Source of the DNA: Companilactobacillus sp.
GTDB taxonomy: Bacteria > Bacillota > Bacilli > Lactobacillales > Lactobacillaceae
Reading direction: 5' to 3'
Length of the DNA: 64,000 nt
Assembly (NCBI RefSeq): GCF_022484265.1
Contig: NZ_JAKVLR010000001.1
Location: forward strand, 1,426,001 to 1,490,000
Made by a program: the position numbers and the translations under genes
Notes under the pieces: generated by a model
The model's database searches: none
What the model was told of the DNA's origin: nothing
The model's input: the letters and a program-made list of their open reading frames with translations, nothing else
In this document: positions 43,164 through 51,555 of the stretch, piece by piece
Position numbering within the stretch: the first letter of the stretch is position 1
How the letters are laid out: every line of letters begins with the position of its first letter

Positions 43164-43190
43164 ATTGAATTATCAGGGGGTAGAACTAGG

Positions 43191-44468
43191 TTATGCGTCC
43201 AAGCCTCTTAATTTACTGAAGAGGTCTTGGTAGAACGTTAATACTTTTGTACCATTCTTTTGATCACGATTTCCTTGGGCATCTAGACCAACAAAGTCAT
43301 TGTGGTCCCAGCCTTGAACAGGTTCGTTATATTGCCAAGTACCCTTAACGGCATTAGCATCATCAGAATAATCAAAGATACCTTTTGTAGTTGTGGCATC
43401 TTGTTGAGCAGCTTGTCCAAATGGAGCTTTGGCAGAGATAACTGGAACACAACCATCACTAGCCCACCAGCTAGGATCATTGCCGTAGTTACCAATGTAG
43501 GCAGCACCAACACTAAAGTAAGGTGCGATCCCTTTGATTGGTTTTGCACGACCAGTCAAGCTTGAAGTCGTTGTAGCATTTCCAGCATATGTGAAGTAGT
43601 ACTCGTCAGGTGACAAGTCGGTTCTAGCAGTAATTGCATTAGCACCAGCGATTGAAAGGTCATAGATCGAATTATCGTTTGATGACCAAGCTTTACTGTT
43701 GATAACACGTTTGTTCCATGAAGCTAAACCTTCACCAGGTTTTCTGACTAATCCCCATTGGTCAAGTTTGTAGTCAGTTGACATTGGTTTGAGAGTCGTT
43801 GCATCACGTGGAATTTGTACGCCAAGCAAGTTACCAGTATTGATAACGTCACGAACTACTTGGTTGATTGGTGAATCTGTCAAAGGCGTACCATTATGAA
43901 CACCAGCAATTGAAGTAACTGATGCAATCCAGTGGTGGCCACCAGCAAATAGTGGGCTGACTTGTTCGCCAGCTGCTTGACTAGCAGCTTGTTCTTCAGC
44001 ATTACCATTACGAAGCATCGAATCGAAATCACGGGTAGTTTGACCACCCATTGAGTGTCCGATCAAATGGATCTTCTCAGTGTCTGAGAGTTGTGGATAG
44101 ATACCGGGATAAGTTCTGCCGTAACGAGCGTGACCGTATTTTTGAGAATGAGCTAACCCATAGTCAACCCGTCCACCCTTTAGATAGGCATAAAGTTCAC
44201 AAGTACGATCCCAATCACTACCATATGGACTAACAACAGCCTCTAAAGCTGCTTGATCGCCATACGTAGAATCAAGGTTTTTGATGACGTTGTTAGCACG
44301 TCCGCCCCAATATACGAAGCTAGGGATCTCGTCTTGTCCATATCCGTTGAGACCATGAACAAAGACAACTGGATAATCGTTTGAAGCCTCGGCTTGATTG
44401 GTATAACCGAAAAACGAAACAATACCAGCGAATAAAAACAGAATAAAAGTATATCTAAGCTTTTTCAT
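43191..44468 (-). CDS. secreted triacylglycerol lipase (staphylococcal/I.5 type)
   Basis: This 425-residue protein has a Sec signal (cut likely after QAEA, residue 28), the oxyanion motif FVHGLNG (37-43), the nucleophile in HLIGHSMGGQ (Ser139), and long insertions with aromatic, Asp and His residues that fit the zinc- and calcium-binding lid of family I.5. There is no propeptide of the staphylococcal kind. GGAGGGG before ATG 44468 decides the start. A cre-like site upstream suggests carbon repression. Confidence 0.9.
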   Translation of the reverse strand: MKKLRYTFILFLFAGIVSFFGYTNQAEASNDYPVVFVHGLNGYGQDEIPSFVYWGGRANNVIKNLDSTYGDQAALEAVVSPYGSDWDRTCELYAYLKGGRVDYGLAHSQKYGHARYGRTYPGIYPQLSDTEKIHLIGHSMGGQTTRDFDSMLRNGNAEEQAASQAAGEQVSPLFAGGHHWIASVTSIAGVHNGTPLTDSPINQVVRDVINTGNLLGVQIPRDATTLKPMSTDYKLDQWGLVRKPGEGLASWNKRVINSKAWSSNDNSIYDLSIAGANAITARTDLSPDEYYFTYAGNATTTSSLTGRAKPIKGIAPYFSVGAAYIGNYGNDPSWWASDGCVPVISAKAPFGQAAQQDATTTKGIFDYSDDANAVKGTWQYNEPVQGWDHNDFVGLDAQGNRDQKNGTKVLTFYQDLFSKLRGLDA

Positions 44469-44538
44469 GTTTCCCCTCCTATAACAACAAATTGTTGAAA
44501 TGTTGAATGGTTTTATCTTAGCAAATAAACCCACGTTT

Positions 44539-44552
44539 TGTAAATGCTTTCA
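44539..44552. promoter_or_regulatory. cre-like CcpA site in the lipase promoter
   Basis: TGTAAATGCTTTCA matches the cre pattern except for one central base. On the minus strand TATAAT (44561-44566) lies just upstream, with a poor -35, so CcpA bound here would block the lipase start. Confidence 0.5.
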
Positions 44553-44802
44553 CAATTGTTATTATATGTAACGTCGCTACATGGCAAGATAATTGACTGG
44601 TATACCTACAATTAAGGGAATAAATAAATTTTTTCTTAAGTAAACGGCAATAATGCCGAAGATCATTTTGTAAAAAATAGTTTTTTGATTTTTTACTAAA
44701 ATATCAAACAATTCAATTTTTTTAGCCTACTTATCAACAATATAAATTCGATAAATTAAGCCATTTTCGTTCGTAATTTTTTATTAGTGATATTATAATA
44801 AT

Positions 44803-44816
44803 TGTAAACGTTTTAA
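44803..44816. promoter_or_regulatory. weaker cre-like site before amino-acid permease 2
   Basis: TGTAAACGTTTTAA matches cre at most positions but not at the conserved C near the end. The gap 44553-44939 otherwise holds AT-rich DNA with no gene. Confidence 0.3.
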
Positions 44817-44939
44817 TTTTTTTCTAATAATCCACTATTTTTAAGAGCTTTATAGCTTGATATATAGTATTATTGTTTGAAGTAACACTACATCTGTTTA
44901 GCAAGTCTGAACAACAGATTTATGAAAGGCGGTACATTC

Positions 44940-46319
44940 TTGGAAGATAAGTCTTTAAATAGAAGTTTGTCATCAAGACAGATGCAAATGATTGCCCTCG
45001 GTGGGACAATTGGTGTCGGTCTTTTCATGGGTTCTGCTTCGACTATCAAATGGACAGGCCCTTCAGTTTTAATCGCATACGCAATCGCAGGACTGATTCT
45101 TTACATGGTCATGCGTGCTTTAGGTGAAATGATCTACACCGACCCATCAACTGGATCATTCGCCAAATTCGGTTCCGAATATATTCATCCAGTTGTCGGA
45201 TATCTGACAGCTTGGAGCAACGTCTTTCAGTGGTTAGTCGTTGGTATTTCTGAAGTTATCGCTGTTGGGACCTACCTTGAATTCTGGTGGCCCAACCTTC
45301 CACAATGGATCGTCGGTGTCGTCGTAGTCGCAACGCTTTGTCTAGCCAACTTAACTTCTGTTAAGGCTTATGGTGAGATGGAATTTTGGTTCTCATTGAT
45401 CAAAGTTGTCACGATCATCTTCATGATCATCATGGGACTATTAGTCATCCTATTTGGTGTCGGTAATCACGGACATCCAGTCGGCATCAGCAATCTTTGG
45501 ACTAACGGTGGCTTTTTCACAGGCGGTCTAAAAGGATTCATCTTTGCCCTATCGATCGTTGTCGCTTCATATCAAGGTATTGAAGTTATCGGTATCACTG
45601 CCGGTGAGGCCGAAAATCCTCAAAGCAGTATCGTTCACGCTATCAGAACCATCGTTGGTAGAATCTTGATTTTTTATATTGGTGCTATTTTTGTAATCGT
45701 ATCAATTTATCCTTGGAACAAATTAGGTACAATCGGTTCGCCATTTACCGAGACTTTTGCTAAAGTCGGCATCACTTTTGCGGCCGAGATCATCAACTTC
45801 GTTGTTTTAACAGCTGCTCTATCTGGATGTAACTCCGGAATGTTCAGTGCCAGTCGAATGCTTTACACATTAGGCTTGCAAGACAACTTACCAAAATCAT
45901 TCAAAAAAATCTCTAAATCAGGCGTACCTTACGTCGCCGTATTAACCATTTCTGCAGGTATCTTGATCGGTTTGATCATCAACTTCTTGATGCCGATCCT
46001 GTTCCATACGCCAAAGGACATTTTCGTGGTAGTTTATAGTTCATCAGTTCTACCAGGAATGGTCCCATGGTTCGTTATCCTATTCAGTGAACTGCATTTC
46101 AGACGACTGAACAAAGATAAGATGAAAGACCATCCTTTCAAGATGCCACTTTATCCAATCAGTAATTACTTAGCCATCGCAGCCTTATTGGTGATTCTAG
46201 TCTTCATGTTCTTGAACCCAGAAACAACCATCTCGCTGATGATCGGTGTCATATTCTTAGTATTTATGACAATTTTCTATTTTGTTCGTGAAAAGTTTCA
46301 GTCACGGAAGCAAAATTAA
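44940..46319 (+). CDS. APC-family amino acid permease (AAT group), copy 2 (TTG start)
   Basis: This 459-residue permease is nearly the same as the 30105 copy through all 12 helices (SRQMQMIALGGTIGVGLF). It ends in a basic tail (FQSRKQN) rather than the acidic tail of copy 1. TTG at 44940 is preced by AAAGGCGG at a seven-base spacing and gives an N-terminus aligned with copy 1; the ATG at 44922 has no ribosome site. Different tails and promoters suggest different control of one transport role. Confidence 0.87.
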   Translation: MEDKSLNRSLSSRQMQMIALGGTIGVGLFMGSASTIKWTGPSVLIAYAIAGLILYMVMRALGEMIYTDPSTGSFAKFGSEYIHPVVGYLTAWSNVFQWLVVGISEVIAVGTYLEFWWPNLPQWIVGVVVVATLCLANLTSVKAYGEMEFWFSLIKVVTIIFMIIMGLLVILFGVGNHGHPVGISNLWTNGGFFTGGLKGFIFALSIVVASYQGIEVIGITAGEAENPQSSIVHAIRTIVGRILIFYIGAIFVIVSIYPWNKLGTIGSPFTETFAKVGITFAAEIINFVVLTAALSGCNSGMFSASRMLYTLGLQDNLPKSFKKISKSGVPYVAVLTISAGILIGLIINFLMPILFHTPKDIFVVVYSSSVLPGMVPWFVILFSELHFRRLNKDKMKDHPFKMPLYPISNYLAIAALLVILVFMFLNPETTISLMIGVIFLVFMTIFYFVREKFQSRKQN

Positions 46320-46323
46320 TTAA

Positions 46324-46356
46324 AAGGTACTGGCCATTGAGTCAGTGCCTTTTTTC
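46324..46356 (+). terminator. terminator after permease 2
   Basis: AAGGTACTG and CAGTGCCTT (one G.U-type pair) form a stem followed by T run. Confidence 0.65.
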
Positions 46357-46366
46357 GAGGTAAATC

Positions 46367-46609
46367 ATGATCAAACAAATTATGGAAAACATTTGCTACA
46401 CAGAATTAGTCTTTGACCGCATCAACAAAAAATTAGGAACTGACCTGAATCAATCTGAGATCAAATCGTTCATCCAAACGACTTTAAAAAGACCCGACTG
46501 TGTTGTCGAACACTTAGGCAAAAACTACTATGTTACTTGCCCTTCGCAATATATTAGATTAACTGTCAATGCCTCAAATTACCGATTAATAACCGTTGAT
46601 AGAATCTAA
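46367..46609 (+). CDS. DUF3781 protein
   Basis: This 80-residue protein fits DUF3781 over its full length (LGTDLNQSEIKSFI, GKNYYVTCP, IRLTVNASNYRLITVDRI). No function is known for the family, which is often seen near small toxin-antitoxin or stress genes. GAGGT lies eight bases before the ATG. It stands alone between two terminators or promoters. Confidence 0.75.
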   Translation: MIKQIMENICYTELVFDRINKKLGTDLNQSEIKSFIQTTLKRPDCVVEHLGKNYYVTCPSQYIRLTVNASNYRLITVDRI

Positions 46610-46678
46610 TTTGGCCTTATCAATCAGTATATTTGATGCAATCTTTTCTAAAAAAGAAGGACCAACTAAAATTTTCTT

Positions 46679-46707
46679 TTAACAAGATAGGTCAAATCAT
46701 ATATAAT
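46679..46707 (+). promoter_or_regulatory. promoter of the small secreted protein gene
   Basis: TTAACA (46679-46684), 17 bp, TATAAT (46702-46707), 40 bp before the start. Confidence 0.65.
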
Positions 46708-46746
46708 ATAAATATATTTATAATATATATAGGGAGATTTATATTT

Positions 46747-47136
46747 ATGAAGAAATTTAAAGCATTATCAGCTGTTCTTGCAACAGTATCAGTTTTAACC
46801 TTTGCAATTGGACCAGTGGCTCATCTAACACAGGCTCACGAAGCACAAGCATCAAGTAACTTTGATATTCCAGTTGGAACTGTAACTCATGCAACTGGAA
46901 CTCTCCGAGCATGGAGCGATGGTTATGAACCAGTAGTACATCTTTATACCTTCAACGGGGACACTCCACATATCTCATACACACGTAGTGTATCCAATGG
47001 CTCAAAGTGGTACACAGATGAATATAAGACTGCACCTAATAAAAATGATGTAATTCTCAGATATTATCGAGTTTCAACCAATGAATGGATCATCAGTTCT
47101 GATGTTGACAACATCGATTGGGATTACGCCGACTAA
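46747..47136 (+). CDS. small acidic secreted protein, unknown
   Basis: This 129-residue protein has a Sec signal with a cut near AQASS (residue about 36). The mature part of about 93 residues is acidic and rich in Tyr, Trp, Ser and Thr, ends DNIDWDYAD and has no cysteine. It may form a small beta fold. No family was recognised. The start at 46747 has AGGGAG ten bases upstream. A good promoter and a strong terminator frame it as a single-gene transcript. Confidence 0.75.
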   Translation: MKKFKALSAVLATVSVLTFAIGPVAHLTQAHEAQASSNFDIPVGTVTHATGTLRAWSDGYEPVVHLYTFNGDTPHISYTRSVSNGSKWYTDEYKTAPNKNDVILRYYRVSTNEWIISSDVDNIDWDYAD

Positions 47137-47174
47137 TCAATAAATCACACTACATTTAGAATAATGATTAACAG

Positions 47175-47218
47175 AAACTCCAAATCAAATTACGAAAATT
47201 TTGATTTGGAGTTTTTTT
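47175..47218 (+). terminator. terminator after the small secreted protein gene
   Basis: AAACTCCAAATCAAA pairs with TTTGATTTGGAGTTT, followed by seven T. Confidence 0.8.
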
Positions 47219-47253
47219 ATGACGAGTCTTTCATCATGATAAATTAAGTTTTT

Positions 47254-48234
47254 TTATAATAATTGTTGGTAATAGCTCGGAATGTGCATATCGTGCAATA
47301 TGGCTCCAAATTCAACTGATACAAATTTATTGTCATATTCCGAAAGTAAGCTTAATAACCTACGTTTTAAAATACTATAGTCTCTCTTATTCAGAACTAA
47401 TTTAAGGGCTAAAACTAATTCAAAAACTCCCTTTTGACTAGATATTTCATAGTTTGTTAATTCCAAGTTCCTTTTTATATTACGAAACGATGGACCTTTT
47501 TTTAAATATTTCGAATAGGTTATTTCCCCATGTGCAACCGCATTTCGAAAATGATTAACAATATGATTTATGGCCTCAATTGAATCAGTATTTATTTTTA
47601 TTCGTTGTTTATAAGATCGATAATATTTTTTGGAAAAATCTTCCGCAATTGTAATTTTAATATCCTTTTCAGCATTCACATAAAAATAATTTAGGTCACC
47701 AAAAGTTAAAAAATTGACCAAAACCCATAATGGGACATGTCCATGATTATTGACATAATGTTTGATAGCATTATTTTCTTGTCCCCTGGCAGATTTTCGT
47801 TTAATGACATTCGATAATGAACTGATTGTACCTACAACCGATGATACTGCCGATCGATCTCTGGAATAATTATCCATTGCCAAATAAGAATGCTCTTCAG
47901 GATGTTTTTCTGAAAATCGATAGGATATTTCAGCTCCCAAATTAGCCTCATATTCTAACAACGAATCATATAAAATCGATCTAAGCTTCTTATCAAAGTC
48001 GTATAAATTTTGAATTTCACCAAATGTCGCCCCCTTAATGTATCGCTCAGGTTTAATTATTTTTCCATTGGAATTTCTTTGAAGAAATAGCCACTTGTAT
48101 CCATTTATTATTGAATAATATCCAAACTGTTCTAGACTACGTTTCGCAGAGGATTCCACGAACAAACCACGACTTCGCAAAATTTGTAATTGTTGATTGT
48201 GAGTTTTAAACGGTTTTGAATTTTTTAGCTTCAT
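47254..48234 (-). CDS. Abi_2/AbiD-F family abortive infection protein with HEPN motif
   Basis: This 326-residue protein matches the Abi_2 family (KPFKTHNQQLQILRSRGL, YYSIINGYKWLF). RNAVAHGE carries the RX4H motif (Arg230, His235) of HEPN ribonucleases. Family members cause abortive phage infection in lactococci. GGGG six bases before ATG 48234 favours that start. The lower GC and high Lys/Asn content suggest recent acquisition. It is followed on its own strand by no other gene of the same kind. Confidence 0.85.
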   Translation of the reverse strand: MKLKNSKPFKTHNQQLQILRSRGLFVESSAKRSLEQFGYYSIINGYKWLFLQRNSNGKIIKPERYIKGATFGEIQNLYDFDKKLRSILYDSLLEYEANLGAEISYRFSEKHPEEHSYLAMDNYSRDRSAVSSVVGTISSLSNVIKRKSARGQENNAIKHYVNNHGHVPLWVLVNFLTFGDLNYFYVNAEKDIKITIAEDFSKKYYRSYKQRIKINTDSIEAINHIVNHFRNAVAHGEITYSKYLKKGPSFRNIKRNLELTNYEISSQKGVFELVLALKLVLNKRDYSILKRRLLSLLSEYDNKFVSVEFGAILHDMHIPSYYQQLL

Positions 48235-48261
48235 TAACTTCCCCATAATATTATTTTAAGA

Positions 48262-48350
48262 AAACAAAAGCCTCAATTCTGTGCGCAGAATTGAGGCTTT
48301 GTTAGTTTGGAACCTACTCCTCGGGCCCTCCAAACTTGATCTCTACGTTC
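48262..48350 (-). ncRNA. candidate small RNA or leader upstream of the abi gene
   Basis: The minus strand has GTTTGGA and TTCCAAAC arms around GGGCCCGAGGAGTAGG, and then a perfect terminator-like hairpin AAAGCCTCAATTCTG/CAGAATTGAGGCTTT (48267-48300) followed by TTGTTTTC. It lies just before the abi start. It could be a short RNA with its own end or a leader controlling abi. The remaining gap to 48558 holds only AT-rich DNA. Confidence 0.45.
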
Positions 48351-48558
48351 ATGGTAATATTTAAAATTTATATTTTCAACCGTTAAAGTAAAGAACAATT
48401 ATTTAAATATTCAATTCATAAAAGAAACAATTTCAAAATATTTTGACTTAATAATTAATGAATTTTACTGGTTTTTGTTATTGCACAAAATTGTTTGCGC
48501 CTACATTACTAAAAATACTATTTATTCTCTTTTAAAATTAGAAAATTATTAAAAATGG

Positions 48559-48614
48559 CTCCCAATCAAAAATTAAAAGCGTAACATAGACACTATATAA
48601 TTTTTGATAGGGAG
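48559..48614. repeat. 17-bp inverted repeat over the AEC carrier promoter and ribosome site
   Basis: Arms 48559-48575 and 48598-48614 are complementary at 16 of 17 positions; the right arm contains the AGGGAG ribosome site and part of a TATAAT (48596-48601). It could be an operator or, if transcription starts further left, a hairpin hiding the ribosome site. Confidence 0.6.
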
Positions 48615-48622
48615 TTTTTTGT

Positions 48623-49561
48623 ATGGGAGTATTTGTCCAAAGTGTTCAAGGAATACTGATCATTATCGGACTTATCGCGGTTGGTTATTATTTGGCCAAG
48701 CGTGGCTGGTTCAACGATAGTGCCACTAGTTTAATTGCCAAAATCGTTACGCAAGTAGCTTTGCCAACTTACATGATCTACACGATCACGCACGACTTTA
48801 CTGCGGGTAAATTGGTCAAACTCTTGCCTGACCTTGCTATTCCAGTCTTGTCGATGACAATTTTGATTGGTATTTCTTGGGTTATGATCAAAGTTCTTCA
48901 TATTGAAAAAGGTAAACGAGGTTTATTCTCGTCAATGTTCTTCAACTCAAATACGGTCTTCGTTGGACTTCCAGTCAACATGGCTTTGTTTGGGACGAAG
49001 AGTTTGCCTTACGTTTTGGTTTACTACATGGCAAACACGACTTTCTTCTGGACGCTTGGTACCTACTTGATCCAAGCCGATGGTGAAAAATCTGCCCAGT
49101 TCAGTTTGAAGAAAACGCTAGGGAAAGTTTTCTCACCACCGCTACTTGGTTTTATGATTGGTCTAGTTTTGGTCATGTTCAACATCAACCTACCAGGATT
49201 TTTGATGACCGACTTTCAATATCTGGGTAATTTGACCATTCCGCTATCAATGATCTTCATTGGTATATCGATTGCGCACGCTGGACTGACCAACGTCAGC
49301 TTCCACAAAGACAACCTGGGAATCTTGTTCGGTCGTTTTATCATGGCCCCAGTCTTAATGTCAGTCCTCTTCATTTTCATCCCTGGACCCGCATTAATGA
49401 AGCAAGTCTTCATTATCCAATCAGCCATGCCCGTTATGACAAACGCCCCTGTTGTGGCACGTTTGTACGGTGCTGATTCAGACTATGCAGCCATCATGGT
49501 TACTGAAACCACTTTGCTTAGTTTGATCGTAGTGCCAATTTTAATGATGATAATCAAATAA
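48623..49561 (+). CDS. AEC-family carrier (malate/auxin efflux type)
   Basis: This 312-residue, ten-helix carrier belongs to the AEC/MdcF family (GLIAVGYYLAKRGWF at the N-terminus, FFNSNTVFVGLPVNMALFG, APVVARLYGADSDYAAIMVTET is present in part). In lactobacilli such proteins often carry malate or other organic acids. No malolactic enzyme is next to it, so the substrate is open. AGGGAG eight bases before the ATG. Confidence 0.85.
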   Translation: MGVFVQSVQGILIIIGLIAVGYYLAKRGWFNDSATSLIAKIVTQVALPTYMIYTITHDFTAGKLVKLLPDLAIPVLSMTILIGISWVMIKVLHIEKGKRGLFSSMFFNSNTVFVGLPVNMALFGTKSLPYVLVYYMANTTFFWTLGTYLIQADGEKSAQFSLKKTLGKVFSPPLLGFMIGLVLVMFNINLPGFLMTDFQYLGNLTIPLSMIFIGISIAHAGLTNVSFHKDNLGILFGRFIMAPVLMSVLFIFIPGPALMKQVFIIQSAMPVMTNAPVVARLYGADSDYAAIMVTETTLLSLIVVPILMMIIK

Positions 49562-49568
49562 TTTCAAC

Positions 49569-49607
49569 AGACGCTAATTTTTTAAAAAATCGGCGTCTAT
49601 TTTTTTG
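49569..49607 (+). terminator. terminator after the AEC carrier
   Basis: AGACGC/GCGTCT with an inner ATTTTTT/AAAAAAT stem, then seven T. Confidence 0.7.
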
Positions 49608-49752
49608 TCAAAATTTAGATTAAATCATTTCATTGAAACCGCATACAAAACGCTAGATAATTGATATACTTCAAGGTAGGTGGTAAGTACTCACCACGCT
49701 TAATTTGATTGATTTTCCAAACTATTTAATTCAAAGATCTAGGAGGATTACC

Positions 49753-50250
49753 ATGAAAGATTATGTTATCAAAAGAACTTATGGGGCGACTGATTTTGAT
49801 GCAGTCAAAGACGTTTATTATCAGACTTGGAAAACCTCTTATCAAGGCATGATCCCGCAAGAATATCTGGACAGTCTTGATAAAACCATTACTTGGCATC
49901 CTGAAAAGTTAGTTGGCAGCACGTATATCGCTGTTTCCCAACAAAATAAAATTATCGGCGTCTGCACATATGGCCAATCACGCGATGAAAGATTTCCTGA
50001 TATGGGCGAAGTCTATTCGATCTACGTCTTGCCTGAATGGCAGTCAGGCGGAGTCGGCCAGTCTCTTTTAGCCAGATCACTCCACAAACTAAAAACCCAG
50101 TACGACCAAATCTACTTAGCCGTTTTAGAAAAAAATGAACCGGCTCAAAAATTTTATGAATCGTTTGGATTCAGCCAAACAGAATATACGACTACCACTG
50201 AAACTTCCTACGGAAATCTACATGAAGTAATTTATATGACGAAAGAATGA
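49753..50250 (+). CDS. GNAT-family N-acetyltransferase
   Basis: This 165-residue protein has the GNAT acetyl-CoA motif near VYSIYVLPEWQSGGVGQSLL (R/Q-x-x-G-x-G/A is QSGGVG) and NEPAQKFYESFGF. Substrate unknown. AGGAGG six bases before ATG 49753 decides the start over 49705. It is a single gene between terminators. Confidence 0.85.
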   Translation: MKDYVIKRTYGATDFDAVKDVYYQTWKTSYQGMIPQEYLDSLDKTITWHPEKLVGSTYIAVSQQNKIIGVCTYGQSRDERFPDMGEVYSIYVLPEWQSGGVGQSLLARSLHKLKTQYDQIYLAVLEKNEPAQKFYESFGFSQTEYTTTTETSYGNLHEVIYMTKE

Positions 50251-50252
50251 CT

Positions 50253-50285
50253 AACGGAATTGTCCATCAGGGCAATTCCGTTTAT
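50253..50285. terminator. bidirectional terminator between GNAT and the next converging gene
   Basis: AACGGAATTG pairs with CAATTCCGTT; the stop codon of the converging gene lies at its right side. Confidence 0.6.
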
Positions 50286-51007
50286 TTATTAAATTTTTGA
50301 TTGATAACATCCGTCAGCGTCAACAAATCTTCAGATACTGGAAACAAGTATTCCGGACTCTTACGATCGATCACAGCCGAGTTGTTGAGGTGATAATCGT
50401 CAGCCCCAACATTTTTGATCCAGACATTATATGCTTGATCGTGAATACCATATCCGTCTGAACCCATCAATCCATTAGCCTTAAGATATTTAATATGCGT
50501 TCTGTCAGCCATATTTGATTTGTTTTTATAAATACCAGTAATAATCTTAGACCCAATGATCGGCAACGGATACTGGTCATATTCAATTAGAACATCCTTG
50601 CCAGAATCTCGAATAATGCCACTATTCATAGCAGTCTTAATAAATTTGCCGCGAAGCTTACGCTCCCCCTTGATAACCCGGTCGACCTTGATAGTAACCC
50701 GAGTGACCGCCCGACCATCGCTTTGTGGCATCCGCTCAAGATTATAAACAGTCCCACCAATCAAATAATCGCTAGACAACTTCAAAGTCTCCAAATTAGA
50801 AGCCGGCCCAACCCCGCATTCATCATTAGAAAGACTAGTTTTCGGATGAGCCATCTTGGCAGTCAAATGTTGCCATTTCAACCTATTTTGTTTAATCTCA
50901 ATTCGATCATTAGTCATAGCACTAGTAGTCGTATGAGCACGCTGAAACCATAACCCCAAAATCAACATGGAAAAAATTAAAGAACCAACCAAAACAGTTT
51001 TTTTCAT
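50282..51007 (-). CDS. unknown exported or membrane-anchored protein
   Basis: This 241-residue protein has an N-terminal hydrophobic segment (residues 3-20), then a soluble, basic beta-rich domain (LIGGTVYNLERMPQ, VTIKVDRVIKGERKLRGKFI) of no family I recognise. It resembles small exported proteins with an OB-like beta region. GGGG before the ATG is its ribosome site. The first 300 bp of the gene are strongly A/C-rich on the plus strand, next to repeat locus C. Confidence 0.7.
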   Translation of the reverse strand: MKKTVLVGSLIFSMLILGLWFQRAHTTTSAMTNDRIEIKQNRLKWQHLTAKMAHPKTSLSNDECGVGPASNLETLKLSSDYLIGGTVYNLERMPQSDGRAVTRVTIKVDRVIKGERKLRGKFIKTAMNSGIIRDSGKDVLIEYDQYPLPIIGSKIITGIYKNKSNMADRTHIKYLKANGLMGSDGYGIHDQAYNVWIKNVGADDYHLNNSAVIDRKSPEYLFPVSEDLLTLTDVINQKFNK

Positions 51008-51086
51008 GATTACCCCATCTATTAGTTAGAAATTATCACTTATATAAATATACTATGATATATAGTGATAATTTCCAAGCAATAAC

Positions 51087-51119
51087 AAAAAGCCTGCCAA
51101 AAAAATTGGCAGACTTTTT
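51087..51119 (-). terminator. terminator downstream of repeat locus C
   Basis: AAAGTCTGCCAA pairs with TTGGCAGGCTTT on the minus strand, then five T. It would end transcripts that come from the old yellow enzyme gene through locus C. Confidence 0.6.
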
Positions 51120-51154
51120 GAGTCTTACGATAAGGAACGACTTTTCACACGGAG

Positions 51155-51538
51155 ACGATGTTGGGCAAAAGCCCAACGAGTAATTAACCATATTCAGAGT
51201 GAACCAATTTTATCTCACGAGGAACAAGTGAGATATGAGGTTGGGCGAAGCTCAACGAACGCACTAAAACTAAGAGTGAACCGACCAACCCCAATCCTTT
51301 GCAAACAAGGACGGCATACCCTCTTTCAAAATAAAAAGAGAATTTGACGTAACTCTGTTTAGACGGAGGACGAAAATCGCGTGGGGACCAAATGCTGAGA
51401 TTATCCTTAGCAATTTATTGCTTAGGATAAGACCAAGCTTGAAGACAAGCCGTCACGCAGTGACACTTGGCTCCAAGTTGTGTCCAGCATGTCACGGATC
51501 CCCGAAAGCGATTTCCGTCCGGAGTCGGCCCTCACACC
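51155..51538 (-). repeat. structured repeat locus C (reverse orientation, core type 1)
   Basis: Two hairpins (TTGGGCAAAAGCCCAA at 51161-51176; TTGGGCGAAGCTCAA at 51241-51255) alternate with GAGTGAACC motifs. A linker holds TTTGCAAACAAGGACGGCATACC. The core from 51379 to 51510 is bounded by GGACGAAAATCG and CGATTTCCGTCC and ends in GGAGTCGGCC (51519-51528). The core is the exact reverse complement of the left core of locus D. Its many nested stems include a long TTATCC-AGCAAT/ATTGCT-GGATAA arm. Confidence 0.8.
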
Positions 51539-51555
51539 GCCAATCCAGAAAAACC

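Noticed and set aside
44051..44233. Plus-strand ORF inside the lipase gene
   Set aside because: No ribosome site and it overlaps the catalytic region of a clear lipase.
46747..47136. Lactococcin 972-like bacteriocin
   Set aside because: Size and secretion fit loosely, but the sequence is acidic and lacks the family's Gly/Lys/His-rich pattern, and no immunity or ABC genes follow.
48301..48350. tRNA or known riboswitch before the abi gene
   Set aside because: No cloverleaf or T-loop and no recognisable riboswitch core.
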